Assembly (NCBI RefSeq): GCF_002584535.1
Contig: NZ_NUOT01000007.1
Coordinates: 3,900 to 53,007, forward strand
Direction of reading: 5' to 3'
DNA length: 49,108 bases
Source of the DNA: Bacillus cereus
Lineage (GTDB): Bacteria; Bacillota; Bacilli; Bacillales; Bacillaceae_G
The notes under the pieces are model-generated. The model did not search any database, was not told the DNA's origin, and saw nothing but the letters and a program-made list of their open reading frames with translations. Of this stretch, positions 1 through 8,058 are shown piece after piece. Position numbers and translations under genes: made by a program. How positions within the stretch are numbered: the stretch's first letter is position 1; each line of letters begins with the position of its first letter.

Positions 1-14
1 AACCTTTCTCTTTT

Positions 15-650
15 TTAGTTTAGAGTTTGAACAAGTACTGGTTTCCAGCCTTCGTTTTCTACCCAATCAATATTTACATAATATTTTTTACCGGTTTGTT
101 TATCTTGTACATTACCGTATGCTTTTTGCTTACCGTTGTTTCCAATGCGGTGAATGACCAACTGTTCCACTGGAACTTCAATTGCAGAGGAAATTGCTTG
201 TTTCATCTCATTCCAATCTGCTGACCCTTGTTTAAATGTCATTGCCGGTGTTGCACCTTGCGTTGTACCAACTGGCTTCCAAGAAGCTTTTGTATAAGCA
301 TCAGTTGCTTTAGGCTGTGTTTTTTCAGCTGGAACTTTCTCATTTGCTTTCGCTTCTTCCTCAGCTTTTTGTTTCTCTTCTGCAGCCTTCTTCTCTTCTT
401 CCTCTTTCTTCTTTTGCTCTTCTAGTTTTGCTTGCTCTTCTTTATCTTTCTTTTTCTCAGCTTTATTACCTTTTGTTGTTTCCTGAGATACTTTCTTTTG
501 TGGAGAAGACGCTTGCTCTGTTGTATCAGGAACAAATAATTGATACGCTACAATAGCTACTGCTAATAATACGATAGCTATTGCGATATTTAAAACACCG
601 TTGTGACGACGTTTTTGTTGTTTCTGTTGGAATCTAGATCCTCCTGCCAT
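15..650 (-). CDS. yrrS: YrrS family membrane-anchored protein (DUF1510)
   Basis: 211 aa. A short basic N-terminus rich in Arg, Lys and Gln is followed by one hydrophobic segment (about residues 19-40). Then comes a long low-complexity linker of Lys, Glu, Ala and Gln (about 45-115), probably an extended or coiled region, and a compact C-terminal domain that includes a VNIDWVENEGWKPV stretch typical of DUF1510. The arrangement suggests a single-pass protein with its C-terminal domain outside the cytoplasm. It starts 8 nt after a GGAGG ribosome binding site. It lies downstream of pbpI on the same strand, as in B. subtilis where yrrS and pbpI are neighbours, so a role with that penicillin-binding protein in sporulation is likely. 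No biochemical function is established as far as I know. The identification rests on the C-terminal domain and gene order. Confidence 0.85.
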   Translation of the reverse strand: MAGGSRFQQKQQKRRHNGVLNIAIAIVLLAVAIVAYQLFVPDTTEQASSPQKKVSQETTKGNKAEKKKDKEEQAKLEEQKKKEEEEKKAAEEKQKAEEEAKANEKVPAEKTQPKATDAYTKASWKPVGTTQGATPAMTFKQGSADWNEMKQAISSAIEVPVEQLVIHRIGNNGKQKAYGNVQDKQTGKKYYVNIDWVENEGWKPVLVQTLN

Positions 651-766
651 TCTTCAAACCTCCATGCAGTTTTTCCTACTTGCTATTGTAACACTAAATC
701 TTAAATGGTTGAACAACTACAGTAACATTTTCACGAAATGAAAACATTTGATTATAAATTGCAAGA

Positions 767-2521
767 TTACCTTCTCCCTTCCAAGTGAGCAATCTCTTCC
801 ACAAATTCTTTAAAAATCGGTGTTACAGTATTTTCTTTACTATTCGTTTCTAAATCAACAACTACTAGTGCATATCTCGGGTTTTCGTATGGGAAATAAC
901 CCGCAAACCAACGATTTACGCGATCTTCTTTTCCTGTTTGCGCAGTCCCAGACTTTCCAGCAACAGATAAAGGTAGCGATTGAAACGTTGCACCTGTTCC
1001 CTTTTCCATCGTTATGACTTTCCTTAACAAGGATTGTACCTGTTTCACTGTACTATAAGAGAGTTGTCGTCCTTCCAGTTTATGGTCTTCAAAATAAAAA
1101 AATTTCGTTCCATTTTTATATCGGATTTCTTTTACAGCTTTTACTTCTTTCTTCTCCCCATTTCTTGCAATCGTCGCCATCATATTTGCAATGGCTAAAG
1201 GGGATATTCTTACATCCTTTTGTCCAATTGCCGTTTGAGCGATTGCTTTGTGACCCACCTTATTTTCTTCGCCATTCCAAACAGTTGCTTTTTTCTCTTC
1301 TATCAACTGTTTAAACCCAGACGTATGAAACATTTGCCCTTTCCATCCTACCGTCTCACTCGCTCCTAGCGCTTCTAAATACGTTTCCATTATATGTTTA
1401 TCCTTTTGCATCAATTCATCACCAAGCACAGCGAATGTTCTGTTACAACTCCTAGCAAAACTCTCTGTGAAGTTTAATTCCCCCATCATAACCTGTGAGA
1501 AATTTTCACCATACGGATCTGTATTACAGTTAAACATACGATGAGATTGAATCATATCATTATCAATTGCTGCGGCCGCTATAACTGTTTTAAAAACGGA
1601 ACCTGGGAAATGAGGCGTTAGCATTTGGTTCTCCATCGTTTTTTGATATGCACGCTTATCGTTCATCTGTAAAGATGGTTTACTCACCATTGCTACAATT
1701 TCACTCTTCTTCACATCAAGTAGTACTAATCCACCTTTTTTAATTCCATGTGTTCGCACAAGCTCTTCTGCTTTTTGTTGCAAAGATTTTTCTATCGTCG
1801 TTTGAATCGTAACTGGATAAAAGGGATTTCCAGGAGATGTATATTTTGCACGCTTCCCAAAAATCGGTTCTCCCTGTCTGTCTACTTGATATAATACTTT
1901 CGTTTCACCATCAGTCATTAAAAATTCATCAAACGATTGCTGTAATCCAGAAATACCGATAATTGTTTGACTAGATAGTTTTTTAAATTTCTCATATCGT
2001 TTTTTTAATTCCTTCTCGTTTTCTCCGACTACTCCGATCAGATGCTCCGCTTCCGATATTTGTTTCATTCTCACTTCGATTGCTACCATACCTAAAATAT
2101 CCGCACGGTTTACCTTCTCCATCTGTTCTTTCGTTAACTGAAACGGTTTATCACCCCTTTGAAGTATAAATGGTTTTCGTTTGTCTTTCATTTGCAGCTT
2201 TATGTCTTGCCCCGGCACACCAATGATATGCGTAATTTTTTCTAACATGTCATTTTTTATTTGTAGAAAAGGAAAAATGACTAACACTGGGTATCTTTCT
2301 TCTCCTAGATTTTCTCCGTTCCGGTCAACAAAATGTCCCCTACCATCATCCAATGTGAATGCTTGTGTACGCTGGGTAACACTCTTTTCAATTAAATTTA
2401 TATGCCTCTTTGTAAATGATTCCGTGGCTATAATTTGTATTTGAGCTAGCCTACCAAGTAGTAATAGCATGATACATGCAAAACAGAGTAAAGTAATCGC
2501 AATTCTCCGCTTCATTTTCAT
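767..2521 (-). CDS. pbpI: Class B penicillin-binding protein PbpI (PBP4b)
   Basis: 584 aa from the chosen ATG, the length I recall for B. subtilis PbpI. One N-terminal membrane anchor (about 6-28), a dimerisation/pedestal region (about 50-235), then a transpeptidase domain. The three active-site motifs are present: SVFK at 308-311 with the acylated Ser308, SCN at 358-360 and KSG at 523-525. It should cross-link peptidoglycan stem peptides on the outer face of the membrane. In B. subtilis this protein is made in the mother cell under sigma-E. The reading frame extends 17 codons further upstream, but that extension runs through a hairpin. I chose the ATG at 2521 because a GAGGTG sequence lies 6 nt before it. 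The ribosome binding site is inside the 3' arm of the hairpin, which is unusual. Confidence 0.9.
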   Translation of the reverse strand: MKMKRRIAITLLCFACIMLLLLGRLAQIQIIATESFTKRHINLIEKSVTQRTQAFTLDDGRGHFVDRNGENLGEERYPVLVIFPFLQIKNDMLEKITHIIGVPGQDIKLQMKDKRKPFILQRGDKPFQLTKEQMEKVNRADILGMVAIEVRMKQISEAEHLIGVVGENEKELKKRYEKFKKLSSQTIIGISGLQQSFDEFLMTDGETKVLYQVDRQGEPIFGKRAKYTSPGNPFYPVTIQTTIEKSLQQKAEELVRTHGIKKGGLVLLDVKKSEIVAMVSKPSLQMNDKRAYQKTMENQMLTPHFPGSVFKTVIAAAAIDNDMIQSHRMFNCNTDPYGENFSQVMMGELNFTESFARSCNRTFAVLGDELMQKDKHIMETYLEALGASETVGWKGQMFHTSGFKQLIEEKKATVWNGEENKVGHKAIAQTAIGQKDVRISPLAIANMMATIARNGEKKEVKAVKEIRYKNGTKFFYFEDHKLEGRQLSYSTVKQVQSLLRKVITMEKGTGATFQSLPLSVAGKSGTAQTGKEDRVNRWFAGYFPYENPRYALVVVDLETNSKENTVTPIFKEFVEEIAHLEGRR

Positions 2522-2524
2522 AAA

Positions 2525-2557
2525 AACACCTCGTCTTTTCAGTTTAGACGAGGTGTT
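2525..2557 (-). terminator. Terminator-like hairpin that contains the pbpI ribosome binding site
   Basis: Twelve perfect base pairs (AACACCTCGTCT with AGACGAGGTGTT) enclose a 9-nt loop, and on the minus strand the stem is followed by a T run. It lies between the lipoprotein gene and pbpI. The 3' arm holds the GAGGTG that must serve pbpI, and the start codon follows immediately. Read-through RNA from upstream would therefore be terminated or translationally masked. I saw no convincing sigma-E promoter by eye. Confidence 0.75.
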
Positions 2558-2611
2558 AGTCCTTTTATACAAAGCGCAATGTTATCCAGTCCTATATGAT
2601 GTAATTATTTT

Positions 2612-3313
2612 TTATTGGTTGACGGGTTGCTTTGCATATTTTTCGAAAACTGATTTATAAGTTTCCACATTTAAACCTGAATTTTGAGCAACTTCAACTG
2701 CAGTAGTCCTTACTTGCTCTGCACTCTTCACATATTCTTGTTTTAAAGAATTCATTTCATTTCGTTTTTCCTTTGCATTCTCAACTGTTACAGAATCTAA
2801 ACACGCTATCAGTTTTTCTGTTATCTTTAAATAGTTGTTTTCTGCGTTGATTAATTTTTGAGTTTCATCCTTCTTTAACTTGGATCCTTTTAGGAAAGTA
2901 ACAGCTTGATTTACTTCATCTTTTAAAAGTTTATCATTATTTTTTGCCTGTTCTTGCAATAACTTCTTCATGTCATCTATTGCTTTCTGATCCATCGACT
3001 CTTGTAACATATATTCAGGATTTCCAATTGCATAATCATATTTAACAGTTACATCATTAAAAAGTCTCATGACAATAGCTAATTGGTACTCTGGATCAAA
3101 GTCTTCAAATTTCTCTCTCTTTTTATCCTTATCTAATTCTTGCTTTTCTTTTGTATTCGATTCGTTTTTGGAGGACGAAGATACCTCGTCTTTTCTTTCT
3201 TCTTGCTTCGATTTCGATTCGTTTGATGCACTTGTTTTCTCACTAGATTCACATGCCGCTAATCCTGTCATCATGACGCCACAAGTGAATGCTGCAAATA
3301 ATTTCTTTTTCAT
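2612..3313 (-). CDS. Putative lipoprotein of unknown function
   Basis: 233 aa. A lipoprotein signal peptide is clear: two Lys, a hydrophobic core, and a lipobox LAAC with the lipidated Cys at 21. A charged Ser/Lys/Glu linker (about 22-70) follows. The rest is mostly helical in appearance and rich in Lys, Glu and Gln, with one internal Cys (in LIACLDSV). It should sit on the outer face of the cytoplasmic membrane. I do not recognise the family. It starts 6 nt after a GAGGG site and has its own promoter-like sequence. It is separated from greA by a strong terminator and from pbpI by a second one, so it looks like a single-gene transcript. I do not recall a counterpart between greA and pbpI in B. 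subtilis. Confidence 0.7.
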   Translation of the reverse strand: MKKKLFAAFTCGVMMTGLAACESSEKTSASNESKSKQEERKDEVSSSSKNESNTKEKQELDKDKKREKFEDFDPEYQLAIVMRLFNDVTVKYDYAIGNPEYMLQESMDQKAIDDMKKLLQEQAKNNDKLLKDEVNQAVTFLKGSKLKKDETQKLINAENNYLKITEKLIACLDSVTVENAKEKRNEMNSLKQEYVKSAEQVRTTAVEVAQNSGLNVETYKSVFEKYAKQPVNQ

Positions 3314-3367
3314 GAACTTTCCCTCTTTCTTATCCCTTTAAAATCTCCTCATACTTCCAAACATAAA

Positions 3368-3397
3368 AGTATAAAAATTCATCAATTATAATATCAA
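3368..3397 (-). promoter_or_regulatory. Candidate sigma-A promoter of the lipoprotein gene
   Basis: On the minus strand TTGATA and TATACT are separated by 18 nt, about 55 nt upstream of the start codon. The match is reasonable, but the region is AT-rich, so chance matches are possible. Confidence 0.45.
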
Positions 3398-3518
3398 AAT
3401 TAAGACCCTTATATTGTCACATCATGTCGAATACGATAAAAATCGAAATATCATGGACGATTGGCACTTTTCACTTAGAATCTTGAGAGCAACGGGATAA
3501 TAGAAGAAAAAAATAAAA

Positions 3519-3543
3519 GAGGTTCACCCATATGAGTGAACCT
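3519..3543 (-). terminator. Intrinsic terminator of greA
   Basis: A nine-pair stem (GAGGTTCAC with GTGAACCTC) lies just after the greA stop codon. On the minus strand it is followed by a T-rich tract. Confidence 0.85.
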
Positions 3544-3550
3544 CCTTTTA

Positions 3551-4027
3551 TTATTTTACAGAGATAATCTCTACTTGCATTTCTCCGCCTGGTGTTTGGA
3601 TTGCTACTTTTTCACCAATTTGCTTACCTAGTAAGCTTTTTGCGATTGGAGAATCGTTAGAAATTCTTCCTTCAAATGGGTCTGCTTCTGCACTACCAAC
3701 GATTGTGTAAGCTTCTTCGTCTCCATCTGGTAATTCTTTGAATGTTACAGTTTTACCTAACGTTACAACTGTAGACTCTTCACCATTATCTTCAATGATC
3801 ACTGCGTTACGAACCATATTTTCAAGTTGTGTAATACGACCTTCTACAAATGCTTGCTCATCTTTTGCTGCATCGTACTCTGAGTTCTCAGAAAGATCAC
3901 CGAAGCTACGCGCAATTTTAATACGCTCTACAACTTCTTTACGTCTTACTGTTTTTAATTGCTCAAGTTCGTTTTCTAATTTTTGTTTACCCTCTTGCGT
4001 CATAGGGTATGTTTTTTCTGTTGCCAT
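3551..4027 (-). CDS. greA: Transcription elongation factor GreA
   Basis: 158 aa. The N-terminal half is the antiparallel coiled coil that enters the RNA polymerase secondary channel; its acidic tip appears as [15 protein letters not shown]. The C-terminal half is the FKBP-like domain, including the [14 protein letters not shown] stretch. GreA stimulates cleavage of backtracked RNA so that stalled polymerase can resume. The frame opens at a GTG nine bases earlier, but that GTG is part of the GGAGTG ribosome binding site. The ATG at 4027 is 8 nt from GGAG and gives the family's usual length. The 280-nt gap to udk holds a set of competing hairpins with a terminator (separate entry), which suggests attenuation of greA. 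Confidence 0.95.
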   Translation of the reverse strand: MATEKTYPMTQEGKQKLENELEQLKTVRRKEVVERIKIARSFGDLSENSEYDAAKDEQAFVEGRITQLENMVRNAVIIEDNGEESTVVTLGKTVTFKELPDGDEEAYTIVGSAEADPFEGRISNDSPIAKSLLGKQIGEKVAIQTPGGEMQVEIISVK

Positions 4028-4059
4028 GTTTTCCACTCCTTTTATATACCAATCCCCCG

Positions 4060-4157
4060 AAAAAAAGAGGAGTTCAATATGAAAACTCCTCCGCTTTACC
4101 TTTGTAGCGGAGGTTTCTAGTACACATGCACTAGCGGAGTTGTCACATACAACCCCG
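4060..4157 (-). promoter_or_regulatory. Probable attenuator leader of greA with overlapping hairpins
   Basis: Reading the minus strand 5' to 3', four helices can form: 4157-4135 (nine pairs, 5-nt loop), 4134-4117 (CTAGT/ACTAG), 4113-4088 (CCTCCGCT/AGCGGAGG), and 4091-4067 (GAGGAGTT/AACTCCTC) followed by seven T. The last is a textbook intrinsic terminator. Its 5' arm shares bases 4088-4091 with the 3' arm of the preceding helix, so the two cannot form together. The segment 4139-4133 (CTCCGCT) can pair with the same AGCGGAG and offers a third state. I could not identify the ligand or the promoter. No known riboswitch family was recognised. Confidence 0.55.
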
Positions 4158-4258
4158 TGTTTTTTCCAATGCCTCTTTATATAAAGAAGATATGTATGGA
4201 AATCTCATATAAATATGCCCCCACCTAACATTAGGTGAGGTTGCATGTTTCATTGTAT

Positions 4259-4290
4259 TCGATAAGAAGGGAAAAAATCCCTTCCTATCG
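4259..4290 (-). terminator. Hairpin after udk
   Basis: GATAGGAAGGGA pairs with TCCCTTCTTATC around a short T-rich loop, just after the udk stop codon. No U tract follows, so termination here may be weak or the structure may serve as a 3' end stabiliser. Confidence 0.4.
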
Positions 4291-4309
4291 TATATCTTTT
4301 ACTATGCTA

Positions 4310-4948
4310 TTACAAATTCACTTTTTGTTCAAGAATTGTTGCAATTTTTGTAACCATAATATCAATTGCAACATGGTTTTGTCCACCTTCTGGAATAATG
4401 ATGTCCGCAAATTTCTTAGAAGGCTCAATAAATTGGTTATGCATTGGACGTACAACATTTACATACTGCTCAACAACAGAGTCCATTGTACGGCCACGCT
4501 CTTTAATATCACGTTGCATGCGACGTAAAATACGAAGATCAGCATCTGTATCAACAAACACTTTAATATCCATTAAATCGCAAAGACGTGGGTCTTCTAA
4601 GATGAGAATCCCTTCTAAAATAATTACATCTTTCGGTTCTACTGGAATAATTTCTTCTGAGCGTGTATGCAATGTATAATCATATACGGGTTTCTCAACC
4701 GGCTTATATGCAAGCAACTGATGTAAGTGCTCAATTAATAAGTCATTATCAAATGCTAATGGATGATCGTAATTTGTTTTTAAACGCTCTTCCATCGGCA
4801 AATGGCTTTGATCTTTGTAATAATAATCTTGCTCCAAAATTAAAATGGAATGACCTTGAAATTGATCAAAAATCGCTTTTGTTACACTTGTCTTACCTGA
4901 TCCTGAACCACCAGCAATTCCAATTACAACCGGCTTATTCGTCCCCAT
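4310..4948 (-). CDS. udk: Uridine kinase
   Basis: 212 aa, the usual length for bacterial uridine/cytidine kinase. The Walker A loop GGSGSGKT is at 13-20. The EQDYYYKD segment, the DHPLAFD motif and the [10 protein letters not shown] region are typical of the family. It phosphorylates uridine and cytidine to UMP and CMP in the pyrimidine salvage pathway, using ATP or GTP. It follows yrrO by 17 nt on the same strand, so it is probably the last gene of the trmR-yrrN-yrrO-udk transcript; the same order is found in B. subtilis. The ribosome binding site is weak (AAGAGTG, about 10 nt away), consistent with some translational coupling. Confidence 0.95.
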   Translation of the reverse strand: MGTNKPVVIGIAGGSGSGKTSVTKAIFDQFQGHSILILEQDYYYKDQSHLPMEERLKTNYDHPLAFDNDLLIEHLHQLLAYKPVEKPVYDYTLHTRSEEIIPVEPKDVIILEGILILEDPRLCDLMDIKVFVDTDADLRILRRMQRDIKERGRTMDSVVEQYVNVVRPMHNQFIEPSKKFADIIIPEGGQNHVAIDIMVTKIATILEQKVNL

Positions 4949-4965
4949 TCAACTATCACTCTTTC

Positions 4966-6246
4966 TTATTGATGTATGCTTTTGCGCATCATATTATTCA
5001 CATACACTGGTTGATCCACTTTGAATTTCACGATTTGCAACGGATGTCTCGCTGCATCTAATTCGTTTCCATCCTCATCCCAAATTTTCTCCACCGTTTG
5101 TGTAAAGTTTTCTATTTCCGGTCCAAAGAACTCAACTTCATGACCTGGTTTGAAGTAATTACGTTGCTCTAACGTCACAATGCCTGTTTCTTCATTATAA
5201 TCTAACACTAAACCAGCAAAATCATACGTTGTTTTCTTACTATGATTTCCATACATTTGTTCTAAGTGCCCTGGAACTCCTTCAAAAAATGCAGGAGCTG
5301 TGTCACGATTTGCACATTTATCAAGCTCATCTAACCATTCTTGTTTGAACTCAAAATTATCAGGATCTGCGCAATACGTATCAATTACTTTGCGGTATAC
5401 AGTTGCTACTGTTGCTACGTAGTGAATGGATTTCATGCGTCCTTCTACTTTCAAGCTGTCAATTCCAATTTCAATCATTTTTGGAATCGAAAGAATTAGA
5501 TTTAAATCTTTTGGACTCATTGCAAAATGAGCATCGCCCTCTTGGAATAAAGGAAGTTCTTCTGCCTCCTTATGTTGTGATACCGTTTGAACCAGGTCAT
5601 AATCCCAACGACAAGACTGACAACACCCACCACGGTTTGAGTCACGCGCTGTCATATGGTTACTTAAAGTACATCTTCCAGAGTATGCAATACACATTGC
5701 CCCATGGACGAATGCTTCAATCTCGATATCAACGTTTTCTTTAATTTCTTTCATCTCTTCATAGCCCACTTCACGAGCTAATACAAGACGATGTAAACCT
5801 TCTTCTTTCCAATACTGCGCCGCTTTCCAGTTAGACAATGATTGTTGTGTACTTAAATGTACTTCAACAGAAGGTGCTACACGTTTACACGTCTCAATAA
5901 TAAGAGGATCTGCAACGATAATACCCGTTACGCCAGCTTTTTCAATCCCTCTTAAATAGTCTTCTAGCCCATCCATATTTTCATTATGTGCAAAGATATT
6001 TGTTGTTACATATATTTTCGCACCATATTTTTTTGCAAATTCAACGCCTTCTGCCATTTCTTCAAGCGTAAAGTTACCTGCATTTGAGCGAAGACCAAAT
6101 TCTTGTCCACCTAAATATACAGCATCTGCACCGTAATGAATAGCTACTTTTAATTTTTCTAAATTACCCGCAGGGATTAACAGTTCAGGTTTTTTCACAA
6201 TTACGCGTTTTCCATCGATCACTCGTGAAATTTCTTGTACAGTCAT
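4966..6246 (-). CDS. yrrO: U32 family tRNA hydroxylation protein YrrO (TrhP2-type)
   Basis: 426 aa, annotated in many genomes as a U32 peptidase. The first 270 residues form the conserved U32 core (KPELLIPAGNLEKLKVAIHYGADAV type start, written here in part), followed by a C-terminal beta domain (about 340-426). The core includes CIAYSGRC and GGCCQSC, four or five cysteines that bind an iron-sulfur cluster in the E. coli relative. Work on B. subtilis and E. coli shows that these proteins use prephenate to make 5-hydroxyuridine at position 34 of tRNAs. The methyltransferase TrmR then turns it into 5-methoxyuridine. All three genes are adjacent here. A protease role is unlikely. Confidence 0.9.
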   Translation of the reverse strand: MTVQEISRVIDGKRVIVKKPELLIPAGNLEKLKVAIHYGADAVYLGGQEFGLRSNAGNFTLEEMAEGVEFAKKYGAKIYVTTNIFAHNENMDGLEDYLRGIEKAGVTGIIVADPLIIETCKRVAPSVEVHLSTQQSLSNWKAAQYWKEEGLHRLVLAREVGYEEMKEIKENVDIEIEAFVHGAMCIAYSGRCTLSNHMTARDSNRGGCCQSCRWDYDLVQTVSQHKEAEELPLFQEGDAHFAMSPKDLNLILSIPKMIEIGIDSLKVEGRMKSIHYVATVATVYRKVIDTYCADPDNFEFKQEWLDELDKCANRDTAPAFFEGVPGHLEQMYGNHSKKTTYDFAGLVLDYNEETGIVTLEQRNYFKPGHEVEFFGPEIENFTQTVEKIWDEDGNELDAARHPLQIVKFKVDQPVYVNNMMRKSIHQ

Positions 6247-6264
6247 TTCCTACACCCTCCTCGT

Positions 6265-7194
6265 TTAGTAAACCGTTTCTTTAAAGAAGAATCCTGTATC
6301 TAACGGACGATTTACTGGTTGCATTTCTTCTATTTTTTTATATAAATCGTCTTTCACGCCATAATACGCATCGCGATCTTCTACACATAAATCAATAGCT
6401 TTACGATATTTCTTTGTTACTTCGATAATGTATTCAGAGCTTTTTAACACACCGTCAATTTTCAAGCTATTAATTTCAGCATCGATTAATTCATCTAACT
6501 CATCAATGAAACAAATATCATTTGGACTCATAATATGAGTACCATTTTCATCCTCATAAATTGGATATTTATTATTACGCTCTGGATCATGTAAGAACAT
6601 ATTCTCTTCATGTTTTTTCTTTTCAATTTCTAGATTACGATCTTGATACTCGAAGTAATTTCCTACTAATGAACGCTTTGATTGGAACATGCATGTCATG
6701 CCATGAATTTGCACTTCAACTTCAACTTCAGCGTTTTCCTTTAATTCAACAATTTCATCTAAACTTAATTCACGTGCAAGGACAGCACGTTTGGCACCTT
6801 TTCGGCCCCAATAGTTACAGGTGAACCAGTTTGTTGCTGTCGTTTCTGTATTCCAGTGCATTTGCATGCTTGGTGCTACTTCACGTACAGTCATTAATAC
6901 TGCTGGATCTCCAAAAACAACGGCATCTACATGCACGTCTTGCAAAAATGCAACGTAGTCTTTTAATTCTTCTACTTTGTCGTTATGGAACATAGCGTTC
7001 ATCGCTACGTATACTTTCATACCATTTTCATGTGCAATGCTTACAGCTTGTTTCACATCATCACGCGTAAACTCTCCCGCTAAACGTAAGCCAAACTTTT
7101 GTTCACCGATCATTACTGCGCTTGCTCCTGCTTTTGCAAGAGGTTCAATATCAGCCACCGCTCTTGGCGTTACTAACAATTCAGGTTTTTTCAT
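6265..7194 (-). CDS. yrrN: U32 family protein YrrN (TrhP1-type partner)
   Basis: 309 aa, paralogous to the product of the next gene but lacking the C-terminal beta domain. The start KKPELLVTPRAVADIEPLAKAG and the PNDICFIDELDELI section align with the U32 core. Where YrrO carries several cysteines in its metal-binding loop, YrrN has only one (GMTCMFQSKRSLVGNY). It therefore probably cannot hold the same iron-sulfur cluster alone. This fits a role as a partner subunit of YrrO in tRNA U34 hydroxylation. It follows trmR by 7 nt and precedes yrrO by 18 nt, clearly one operon. Confidence 0.88.
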   Translation of the reverse strand: MKKPELLVTPRAVADIEPLAKAGASAVMIGEQKFGLRLAGEFTRDDVKQAVSIAHENGMKVYVAMNAMFHNDKVEELKDYVAFLQDVHVDAVVFGDPAVLMTVREVAPSMQMHWNTETTATNWFTCNYWGRKGAKRAVLARELSLDEIVELKENAEVEVEVQIHGMTCMFQSKRSLVGNYFEYQDRNLEIEKKKHEENMFLHDPERNNKYPIYEDENGTHIMSPNDICFIDELDELIDAEINSLKIDGVLKSSEYIIEVTKKYRKAIDLCVEDRDAYYGVKDDLYKKIEEMQPVNRPLDTGFFFKETVY

Positions 7195-7201
7195 ACCTTT
7201 G

Positions 7202-7843
7202 TCACCCTCTCTTTTTACTCACGGCTACTCCATCACCAATTGGGAAAATGGTTGTATCATATCCTTCATGGTTCATCAGCCATTCATTGTACGTCTTAAT
7301 ACGACGAATCAAACCACGCGTACGTCTATTTTCAATTTTTTCTTTTGTCGCTACAAGTCCATGGTACATCACATTATCTGAAATAATGACACCACCTGGA
7401 TTTAATAACGGTTCATATAAGTCAAAAAAGCGACGATATTGTCCTTTTGCAGCATCAATAAAAATAACATCAAATGTTCCATGTTCTTTCACTTGTTCGC
7501 CTGTTTCTAATGCATCACCATAAATAACGGAAATACGATCTTTTACAGGAGAACGTTTTATATATTCAAGTGCTTTTTCATATCGATCACTATTTCGTTC
7601 TACTGTCACAATACGAGAATTAGGGATAGCTTGCATCATACGAATACTAGAATAACCAATTGCTGTTCCAAGCTCTAATATGCTTTTCGGCCCAATTAAA
7701 CGTAAAAATTGTAACATAAACTCCATTCCAAGACGATCCATAATCGGCACGTGATATTCACTTGCATACTGTTCCATTTCAAGAATCAGTTCCTCTTTTG
7801 GATCAATAAATGATAGTAGGTACTCGTTAACTGCATCCTCCAT
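7202..7843 (-). CDS. trmR: tRNA 5-hydroxyuridine methyltransferase TrmR
   Basis: 213 aa SAM-dependent O-methyltransferase of the caffeoyl-CoA/catechol type. The SAM site is the LELGTAIGYSSIRM segment (about 57-70). The metal-binding acidic residues of the family are in VIFIDAAKGQY and SDNVMYHG. The B. subtilis homologue YrrM methylates 5-hydroxyuridine at position 34 of tRNAs to 5-methoxyuridine, widening wobble decoding. The start follows GGAGG by 8 nt. It is first in the run trmR-yrrN-yrrO-udk, which gives the hydroxylation and methylation steps together. Its 215-nt upstream region has a hairpin with a T tract. Confidence 0.92.
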   Translation of the reverse strand: MEDAVNEYLLSFIDPKEELILEMEQYASEYHVPIMDRLGMEFMLQFLRLIGPKSILELGTAIGYSSIRMMQAIPNSRIVTVERNSDRYEKALEYIKRSPVKDRISVIYGDALETGEQVKEHGTFDVIFIDAAKGQYRRFFDLYEPLLNPGGVIISDNVMYHGLVATKEKIENRRTRGLIRRIKTYNEWLMNHEGYDTTIFPIGDGVAVSKKRG

Positions 7844-7925
7844 AAATGGTCCTCCTTATTTACATGGAGAAGTGCCTCTATGACGTGGCAATTTCTATCT
7901 TTTCACACATAGAATGCAATAAAAA

Positions 7926-7953
7926 TACAAGCCAGCTTCATCCTTAGCTTGTA
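7926..7953 (-). terminator. Leader hairpin with T tract upstream of trmR
   Basis: TACAAGC pairs with GCTTGTA on the minus strand, followed by ATTTTTATT. It lies after the mltG terminator and about 85 nt before trmR, so it would act in the trmR leader and not on mltG. It may be an attenuator; no antiterminator was obvious. Confidence 0.4.
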
Positions 7954-8020
7954 CGTCCCGTTTTGATATTAAAAACGATTCTTCTGCCAGTTTTTAACCC
8001 GGTATATTTTATCATAAAAA

Positions 8021-8048
8021 AGAGGGATATGCGACCCTTTTCGCTCTC
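8021..8048 (-). terminator. Intrinsic terminator of mltG
   Basis: On the minus strand a GAGGG...CCCTC stem, with an inner GCG/CGC helix, is followed by six T, directly after mltG. Confidence 0.7.
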
Positions 8049-8058
8049 CCTCCTATTT

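Noticed and set aside
317-556. Leu-rich open frame antisense to yrrS
   Set aside because: Its composition is what the complement of the Lys/Glu-rich yrrS linker gives; there is no ribosome binding site.
4966-7194. Annotation of the U32 pair as secreted peptidases
   Set aside because: No signal peptides, and linkage to trmR plus the cysteine loop fit tRNA U34 hydroxylation.
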